DNA from: JALYUA01 sp040004225
GTDB lineage: Bacteria; Acidobacteriota; Thermoanaerobaculia; UBA5066; Gp7-AA6
Reading direction: 5' to 3'
Assembly (NCBI GenBank): GCA_040004225.1
Contig: JBDUBI010000192.1
Coordinates: 1-18,023, forward strand
Length of the DNA stretch: 18,023 bases
Under the pieces are notes generated by a model. The model saw only the letters and a list, made by a program, of their open reading frames with translations. It had not been told where the DNA came from and did no database searches. The first letter of the stretch is position 1, and each line of letters opens with the position of its first letter. Below, in pieces: positions 13,811 to 18,023 of this stretch. A program made the position numbers and the translations under genes.

Positions 13811-14410
13811 CTACTCCAGCTCCCGCCGGTTCTCCAGGGACCTCGCCATCGTCACCTCGTCGGCGTATTCGATGTCTCCTCCAACCGGGAGTCCGAACGC
13901 GATTCGGGTCACGCGAACCCCCGTGCCTTTCAAGCGGCGGGCGAGGTAGAGCGCCGTGGCTTCGCCTTCCACGTTCGGGTTCGTCGCGAGGATCACTTCC
14001 GTGACTTCGGGTCCGACGCGCCGGAGGAGCCCGGCGGTATCAATTTCGTCGGGGCCGATTCCCTTGAGAGGCGAAAGCGCCCCCCAGAGAACGTGGTACC
14101 TCCCGCGAAACTCGCGCGTCTTTTCGATGGCAGCCACGTTGCCGGGCTCTTCCACCACGCAGAGCACGCCGCCGTCTCGCTCCGGGTCCGAGCACACGGG
14201 GCAGGGGTCGGTCTCCGTCAGGGTGTTGCAATTGGAGCAGCGCCGCACCGCGGCGCGTGTCTCCGAGATCGCGCGCGCGAGGCGGTCGGCCTCTTCGGGC
14301 GAAGACCTCAGAAGGTAGTACGCCAGACGCGCCGCGCTCTTGCTCCCGATGCCCGGAAGCCGCTGCAGCTCCGACGCCAGCCGTTCGAACGCCCGCGGAA
14401 CGCCGCTCAT
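13811..14410 (-). CDS. recR: Recombination protein RecR
   Basis: The 199-residue RecR acts with RecF and RecO to load RecA at single-strand gaps. The N-terminal helix-hairpin-helix is seen in LQRLPGIGSKSAARLAYYLL (15-34). The zinc finger ligands are Cys58, 61, 70 and 73 (CSNCNTLTETDPCPVC). The Toprim domain follows with Glu87 in VVEEPGNVAAIE and the acidic stretch TNPNVEGEATALYLAR (143-158); the C-terminal Walker-B-like segment is TRIAFGLPVGGDIEYADEVT. Length is normal. It is the last gene of the conserved SRP RNA-dnaX-ybaB-recR block. Its leader has no Shine-Dalgarno: the ATG sits 7 bases from an array of 7-base repeats that fills the ybaB-recR spacer. Confidence 0.97.
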   Translation of the reverse strand: MSGVPRAFERLASELQRLPGIGSKSAARLAYYLLRSSPEEADRLARAISETRAAVRRCSNCNTLTETDPCPVCSDPERDGGVLCVVEEPGNVAAIEKTREFRGRYHVLWGALSPLKGIGPDEIDTAGLLRRVGPEVTEVILATNPNVEGEATALYLARRLKGTGVRVTRIAFGLPVGGDIEYADEVTMARSLENRRELE

Positions 14411-14417
14411 TGTGAAG

Positions 14418-14503
14418 ACGGGACACGGGAAACGGGAAACGGGAATCGGAAGAGCTTCGGATCCTCGGGGCTCGTCGTTTTCCGTTTTCCGTTTTCCGTT
14501 TCC
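14418..14503. repeat. Facing arrays of 7-bp repeats between ybaB and recR
   Basis: ACGGGAC at 14418 is followed by three copies of ACGGGAA (14425, 14432, 14439). Thirty bases later come three copies of CGTTTTC (14476, 14483, 14490) and one CGTTTCC (14497). The second array is the near reverse complement of the first, so the whole is an inverted repeat made of tandem heptamers, able to fold into a long imperfect stem in the recR leader. The loop carries a small GAGC/GCTC stem. It fills most of the 109-base spacer. Confidence 0.8.
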
Positions 14504-14519
14504 CGGCCCCGGCTTTTCT

Positions 14520-14813
14520 TCACCTTCCTCCCATCATCCCGCCCAGCATCGAGGAGGTTTTCTTCTGAACGGCTTCATCGACCTGACGGGAGCCGTCCCG
14601 AAACGCGGCCAGGACGAGGTCCTGAAGCGTCTCAACGTCCTGCGGATCGACGCATGCGGGGTCGATCGTCACGGCGAGCAGTTCCTTCGTACCGGAGAGA
14701 ACGACCTTGACCATCCCGCCGCCGGACGACGCCTCGACCTTCATCGCGTCGAGCTCCGACTGCATCTTCGATTGCATGGCCTGCGCCTGCTGCATCATTT
14801 TCTGAATGTTCAT
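14520..14813 (-). CDS. ybaB: YbaB/EbfC family nucleoid-associated protein
   Basis: The 97-residue protein belongs to the YbaB/EbfC family (PF02575), small dimers with a tweezer-like shape that bind DNA. The N-terminal helix MNIQKMMQQAQAMQSKMQSE is the typical Met/Gln-rich start, followed by EASSGGGMVKVVLSGTKELLAVTIDPA, the central sheet with the family's glycine stretch, then the helix VETLQDLVLAAFRDGSRQVDEAV and a Gly/Met-rich tail. The start overlaps the dnaX stop (ATGA), and GGAGG in the end of dnaX serves as ribosome binding site, so the two are coupled. The dnaX-ybaB-recR order is conserved across bacteria. Confidence 0.96.
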   Translation of the reverse strand: MNIQKMMQQAQAMQSKMQSELDAMKVEASSGGGMVKVVLSGTKELLAVTIDPACVDPQDVETLQDLVLAAFRDGSRQVDEAVQKKTSSMLGGMMGGR

Positions 14814-16549
14814 CCCCGATCCTCCTCTTCTTTCACTTCCGTGAGCTCTGCGCGAAAGAGCTCCATCGCGGAGCGGACCACGGGATCGGTCTCGGCGCGG
14901 CTGCTTGCCCGTTCGCGCGAAAGCGCCTCCCGGGGCACCTCCCGCGCCACCTGGCCGAGGTCGCCGTCCGACGGGGGGCCGGTCTTCAGGACGATGCGAA
15001 GGGCGCGCCCGAACGCCTCGCGGGCAATTTCGCCGAGGAGCTTGCGCGTGCCCGGCTCTTCCAGGGCTTCTTTCGCGGCGGCCTTGTCGATCCCGAATCG
15101 GAGGACGAGGTCGTCGCCCTCGAGCGAGATCGACTGCGCGAGGCTCGCCTGGGCGGCGGCAATGCGGCGTCGCGATTCGAGGAGCTGGTGAAAACGGGAG
15201 AGCAGGGCCGCGTCGTCGGCCGGCCGGGGCAATTCGGGCTCGGGCTCGGGCTCGGCTTCGACCGGCACGATCGACAGGATGCGCGCGCCGCCGGAGCCTG
15301 ACGGACGCGCCGGAGCCGGCGCGGCGGAGGGACCCGCCATCGCGCCCGAAAGGGTGCCCGAGGGCGGCCGGGAGGCGCCCGGCGACAGGGAGGCAGGGGT
15401 CGCAGGATGCGACCGCGCCGCGGAGCCGCCGCCCGCCAGCAGATCCTCGATCGATCTCAAGCGGGGGAGCTCGGCGAGCCGCAGGACGAGCATCTGGAGG
15501 ATCAGCCCGGCGTCGTCCGCGCGCCGGGTCAGGGCATCGGCGTCGATTCCGAGCGCCATCCCGCGCAGCAGGTTTTCGTACGGCATCGCGTGCGCCAGCG
15601 CTTCGAACCGCGGCCGGTCGGCAGGGGGCGAGTCCCCGGGCGCGCCGGCGGCCACGAGGAGCAGAGTCTTCCAGAGTTTCAGGAGCTCCTTGAAAATGTG
15701 GCGCGGGTCTTCTCCCGCGTCGAGCAGGCGGCCAAGCGTCGCCATCGCGGCCGCACGATCGCCGGTGGCGATCGACGAGTACACGCTCTCGAGCAGCTCC
15801 CGGTCGACTAACGCGAGAATGGAGCGGACCTCCTCCTCGCGAATCGTGCTCTCCCCTCCCGCGAGCGAAGCCGCCTGGTCGAGAAGCGACAGGGCATCGC
15901 GCAGGCTTCCATCGGCCGCGGAGGCGAGGAGAGCCACGGCCCCCGGGGCGATGAGGATCTTTTCGGAGGCTGCCACTTTCGCGAGCTGTCCCTCAATCTC
16001 CGCGATCGTGAGCGCCTTGAATCCGAAGCGCTGGCATCGGGAAACGATGGTCGGCGGGATCTTATGGAGCTCCGTCGACGCGAGAATGAAGCGGGCGTAC
16101 GGGGGCGGCTCTTCCAGCGTCTTCAAGAGCGCGTTGAAGGCTTCCGTCGTCAGCATGTGCACTTCGTCGATGATGGCGATGCGGAACCGGTCACGCTGAG
16201 GCGCGTATCGGACGGTCTCGATGAGCTCCCGGGCGTTCTCGATTTTTCGATTCGAAGCCCCGTCGATCTCGTGGACGTCGAGCGACTCGCCGCGCGCGAG
16301 AATCTCGCGGCAGGAGGCGCATTCTCCGCAGGGATTCACCGTGGGGCCCTTGTCGCAGTTGAGAGCCCTCGCGAGGAGGCGCGCCGTCGACGTCTTGCCG
16401 ACGCCGCGCGGCCCGGTCAACAGGTACGCCGGGGCGACACGCCCCTCGGCAATGGCGTTCTCGAGCGTCCGCGCAACCGCCTCCTGGCCGATGAGTTCGG
16501 CAAAGAGCTTCGGGCGCCACTTTCGCGGGAGGGAGACGTGATCGGTCAT
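14810..16549 (-). CDS. dnaX: DNA polymerase III subunit gamma/tau
   Basis: The 579-residue clamp-loader ATPase has Walker A GPRGVGKTS (46-54), a zinc-binding CGECASC cluster near 74-80 with an upstream Cys, Walker B IIDEVHML, the sensor 1 segment ASTE, the arginine-finger region SRCQRF and sensor 2 in GSLRDALSLLDQ. Domain III follows to about 370, then a Pro/Ala/Ser-rich hinge (about 385-435) and a C-terminal tau-like domain (LLSRFHQLLESRRRIAAAQ) that would bind polymerase or helicase. I saw no A-rich slippery heptamer in the GC-rich hinge, so gamma production by frameshifting is not evident. The ATG at 16549 has no Shine-Dalgarno and lies only 11 bases after the SRP RNA helix. Downstream ybaB overlaps by four bases. 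Confidence 0.96.
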   Translation of the reverse strand: MTDHVSLPRKWRPKLFAELIGQEAVARTLENAIAEGRVAPAYLLTGPRGVGKTSTARLLARALNCDKGPTVNPCGECASCREILARGESLDVHEIDGASNRKIENARELIETVRYAPQRDRFRIAIIDEVHMLTTEAFNALLKTLEEPPPYARFILASTELHKIPPTIVSRCQRFGFKALTIAEIEGQLAKVAASEKILIAPGAVALLASAADGSLRDALSLLDQAASLAGGESTIREEEVRSILALVDRELLESVYSSIATGDRAAAMATLGRLLDAGEDPRHIFKELLKLWKTLLLVAAGAPGDSPPADRPRFEALAHAMPYENLLRGMALGIDADALTRRADDAGLILQMLVLRLAELPRLRSIEDLLAGGGSAARSHPATPASLSPGASRPPSGTLSGAMAGPSAAPAPARPSGSGGARILSIVPVEAEPEPEPELPRPADDAALLSRFHQLLESRRRIAAAQASLAQSISLEGDDLVLRFGIDKAAAKEALEEPGTRKLLGEIAREAFGRALRIVLKTGPPSDGDLGQVAREVPREALSRERASSRAETDPVVRSAMELFRAELTEVKEEEDRG

Positions 16550-16560
16550 AAGTATGAGAA

Positions 16561-16693
16561 TCCGGCGGCCGAAGATGGATTCAGGTTGACCTGCGGCGCA
16601 CGGGGGCGCCTCCTGATCGCTGCTTCCTTCCGGACCTGACGAGGTTCGGAGACTTCCGTCGCACAGGGCCCGAACCCATCTCCGGCCGCCGGG
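16561..16693 (-). ncRNA. ffs: Signal recognition particle RNA, small bacterial type
   Basis: The minus strand of 16619-16640 reads GTCAGGTCCGGAAGGAAGC followed by AGC, the invariant tip of SRP domain IV where Ffh binds, with its GGAA tetraloop and asymmetric loop. The ends close by a long helix: 16676-16692 is complementary to 16562-16578 over 17 positions with a single G-U pair. The total length of about 133 nt fits the 4.5S-like class without an Alu domain. The 5' end is set by the helix and by a -10 element 7 bases upstream. No T-tract follows the 3' end, so maturation must be by processing. It precedes dnaX on the same strand, as scr does in Bacillus. The product pairs with Ffh to target membrane and secreted proteins. 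Confidence 0.95.
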
Positions 16694-16699
16694 AAAATC

Positions 16700-16705
16700 A
16701 TTCTA
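16700..16705 (-). promoter_or_regulatory. -10 element of the SRP RNA promoter
   Basis: TAGAAT on the minus strand stands 7 bases before the first base of the SRP terminal helix, exactly where a sigma70 -10 hexamer should be. The hexamer 17 bases further up (TCCGGC) is a poor -35 match, so position is the main support. Transcription from here probably also reads dnaX, ybaB and recR. Confidence 0.6.
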
Positions 16706-16741
16706 ATGCACCCCGCTGCGCCGCCGGAGCGCCCCGCGAAT

Positions 16742-17008
16742 TCAGTTTCCATCCGCCCCGGCCGGCTTCTCGCCGGGAGCCGGGCCGGCCGGCCGCTCGA
16801 TCGCCGGATCGCCTTTTTTTTCCCGCAGCAGCACCCAGAGGAGTCCGAGCGCGACGACACATCCCGCGGCGAGATCGGTGTTGTGCAGGGCGCCGGGAGG
16901 CAGCTGCGGCCATCGCCCCCGCTCGGCTAAGAGACTGAAGAAGAGAGAGAAGAGACCGAGCGCGACGATCAGGGCGGCAATCCACCCCGTCGTTCGCGAG
17001 ACCCTCAT
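16742..17008 (-). CDS. Small two-helix membrane protein of the sigma operon
   Basis: The 88-residue protein is of unknown family. The ATG at 17008 overlaps the anti-sigma stop (ATGA), and the frame's longer upstream extension is only a shadow of that gene. Residues 9-28 (WIAALIVALGLFSLFFSLLA) and about 47-62 (LAAGCVVALGLLWVLL) are transmembrane helices joined by a short loop (ERGRWPQLPPGALHNTD). The positive start (MRVSR) and the tail (REKKGDPAIERPAG) suggest both ends face the cytoplasm. Because the linked anti-sigma factor has no membrane helix of its own, this protein may anchor it or act as sensor; that is inference from gene order. The SRP RNA gene with its own promoter begins 49 bases downstream. 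Confidence 0.65.
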   Translation of the reverse strand: MRVSRTTGWIAALIVALGLFSLFFSLLAERGRWPQLPPGALHNTDLAAGCVVALGLLWVLLREKKGDPAIERPAGPAPGEKPAGADGN

Positions 17009-17340
17009 CCCCGACCGGAGCGGGAACGCACGAAGGCGACGACGGCGCGAGCGAGCGCGGCGGGCACCTCGCAGGGTCGGAGCATCTGCAGGGTCTTGCC
17101 TGTCGCGCGATAGCTCGTCAGGAACTGGCCGCAGGGGGGGCAGGCTTCCAGGTGCCGCTCCAGGTGCCGGCGATCGTCTTCGGGCATCGCGCCGCTCTCG
17201 TAGTCGAGCAGACAGTCGAGGATCAGCTTCTGACACGTGATCTCGTCGTGCGCGCCCTCTGCGGCGTCCCGCTTCGTCGCGCCGCAGGGGTCCGAAACGC
17301 CGTCGGAGTCCGCTACCGCCGAGTCGCCGGGGTCTTTCAT
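17005..17340 (-). CDS. Zinc-finger (zf-HC2-type) anti-sigma factor
   Basis: The 111-residue protein carries the zinc-finger anti-sigma motif HxxxCxxC: His63, Cys67 and Cys70 in RHLEACPPC, preceded by Cys36 and Cys43 in ITCQKLILDCLLDYESGAMPE, a typical zf-HC2 arrangement (PF13490). The acidic, disordered N terminus (about 1-35) is unusual for the family. No transmembrane helix follows, so it is soluble, and the membrane part may be the separate next gene. I prefer the ATG at 17340, 58 bases after the sigma stop; GTG starts further up (17424) would overlap the sigma gene and add a non-conserved stretch. Family knowledge: such proteins hold a cognate ECF sigma factor inactive until zinc or thiol state or a signal changes. 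The partner is the sigma factor just upstream. Confidence 0.8.
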   Translation of the reverse strand: MKDPGDSAVADSDGVSDPCGATKRDAAEGAHDEITCQKLILDCLLDYESGAMPEDDRRHLERHLEACPPCGQFLTSYRATGKTLQMLRPCEVPAALARAVVAFVRSRSGRG

Positions 17341-17398
17341 CTTCACAGGTTCATTCCGGAAGGCGAAAAGGGCCGCCGCAATCGAATTCGCCAGAACT

Positions 17399-18022
17399 TC
17401 ATCGCGCCGCCTCCACCGCGACACTCGCGGGAGGGCTCGAGATCTCAGTCAGCCGCTGGCGCACGTAGAGCCGGGCGCGGTGCAGACGCGACTTGAACGC
17501 GGGAATCGAGATTTCCAGGACGTCCGCGATCTCCGTAGGAGCCATCTGCTCGACGTCGTTCATCCAGATCACGTCTCGATACGTCGCGGGGAGCTCGGAA
17601 ATGAACCCTTCGGCGCGAGAAGCCAGCTCGCGAAGCGCGGCGTCATCGTCGACCGGAATCCCGCCGTCCGGAAAGTCCGCCGCGAGGTGGCCATCCGAGC
17701 GGAAGCGAGGGAGATAGTCCTCGATTGCCACGGTTGGAAGCGAGGGCCGGCGCCGCGCGCGGCTGTAGGCGTTGTTGAGGGCCACCCTGTAGAACCAGGA
17801 AAAGAATTTCTTGGTGTCGTCGAATGTGCCGATTTTCCGGAAGAGCGTGAGAAAGGCGTCCTGGGTCGCCTCCTCCGCGTCCTCGGCGTTGCGAAGGACT
17901 CCGTAGGAGAGAGAGTAGACCCGGGCGTGGTACCTCTCGACCATCTGCTCGAAAGCATCCGGATCGCCCGCCTTGATCCGGCGGACGAGGTCGATGTCGG
18001 TTTGTTCCTGCCCTTCACTCAT
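17399..18022 (-). CDS. RNA polymerase ECF sigma factor (RpoE-like)
   Basis: The 207-residue sigma factor has region 2 at about 23-92 (FEQMVERYHARVYSLSYGVL, then the -10 recognition helix EDAEEATQDAFLTLFRKIGTF and FFSWFYRVALNNAYSRARR). An acidic linker of about 40 residues follows, then region 4 at about 133-193 (ISELPATYRDVIWMNDVEQMAPTEIADVLEIS and the recognition helix IPAFKSRLHRARLYVRQRL). Region 3 and 1.1 are absent, as in all ECF sigmas. The ATG is at the window edge, with one base before it, so promoter and ribosome binding site are not visible; a longer start cannot be excluded, although the N terminus is typical. It heads a three-gene operon with an anti-sigma factor and a membrane protein. 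Target promoters are unknown. Confidence 0.93.
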   Translation of the reverse strand: MSEGQEQTDIDLVRRIKAGDPDAFEQMVERYHARVYSLSYGVLRNAEDAEEATQDAFLTLFRKIGTFDDTKKFFSWFYRVALNNAYSRARRRPSLPTVAIEDYLPRFRSDGHLAADFPDGGIPVDDDAALRELASRAEGFISELPATYRDVIWMNDVEQMAPTEIADVLEISIPAFKSRLHRARLYVRQRLTEISSPPASVAVEAAR

Positions 18023-18023
18023 T

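Noticed and set aside
14418..14503. CRISPR array
   Set aside because: The units are contiguous 7-mers without spacers, and there are no cas genes.
15250..15450. Programmed frameshift site in dnaX giving the gamma form
   Set aside because: The hinge-coding DNA is GC-rich, and no A AAA AAG-like heptamer was found.

Overview
The window is 18 kb of GC-rich, gene-dense chromosome from a free-living, probably deep-branching soil or sediment bacterium. An Acidobacteriota-like or myxobacteria-like organism fits best: there is an MglA/MglB polarity GTPase pair, a futalosine-pathway menaquinone enzyme (MqnD), a Tat-exported molybdenum hydroxylase, an ECF sigma operon, and the conserved SRP RNA-dnaX-ybaB-recR block. 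This taxonomic guess rests on gene content only and is tentative. No phage, IS, CRISPR or tRNA was found. The only RNA gene seen is the SRP RNA.

Layout. 1-1.7 kb (+): a secreted protein of unknown function overlapping a probable outer-membrane beta-barrel. 1.8-2.9 kb (-): a secreted protein of unknown function. 3.06-4.8 kb (+): an amidohydrolase and a 3-hydroxyacyl-CoA dehydrogenase, spaced like an operon. 4.9-6.4 kb (-): mqnD followed by a DUF4149 membrane protein. 6.37-6.96 kb: the least ordinary part, a 378-bp structured intergenic region, a 23-residue lysine-rich micro-ORF with a perfect Shine-Dalgarno and a textbook UUCG-loop terminator, then a dyad just upstream of a PadR regulator. 6.97-12.47 kb (+): PadR, a MocA-like molybdopterin cytidylyltransferase, then the 2Fe-2S, molybdopterin and FAD/4Fe-4S subunits of a PaoABC-like periplasmic aldehyde oxidoreductase, and a small cysteine-containing protein. 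12.5-18.0 kb (-), in transcription order from the right edge: ECF sigma factor, zinc-finger anti-sigma factor, two-helix membrane protein; then SRP RNA, dnaX, ybaB, recR; then mglB and mglA.

How the genes work together. The MocA-like enzyme would supply the cytosine dinucleotide form of the molybdenum cofactor. The complex would fold in the cytoplasm and leave by the twin-arginine route on the small subunit's signal. ATGA overlaps (PadR/mocA, molybdopterin subunit/FAD subunit, dnaX/ybaB, anti-sigma/membrane protein) mark translationally coupled groups. The best leads for something undescribed are the tiny basic peptide gene with its multi-stem leader, the facing arrays of 7-bp repeats that form the whole recR leader, the almost leaderless dnaX directly behind the SRP RNA, and the 86-residue cysteine protein closing the molybdenum operon.
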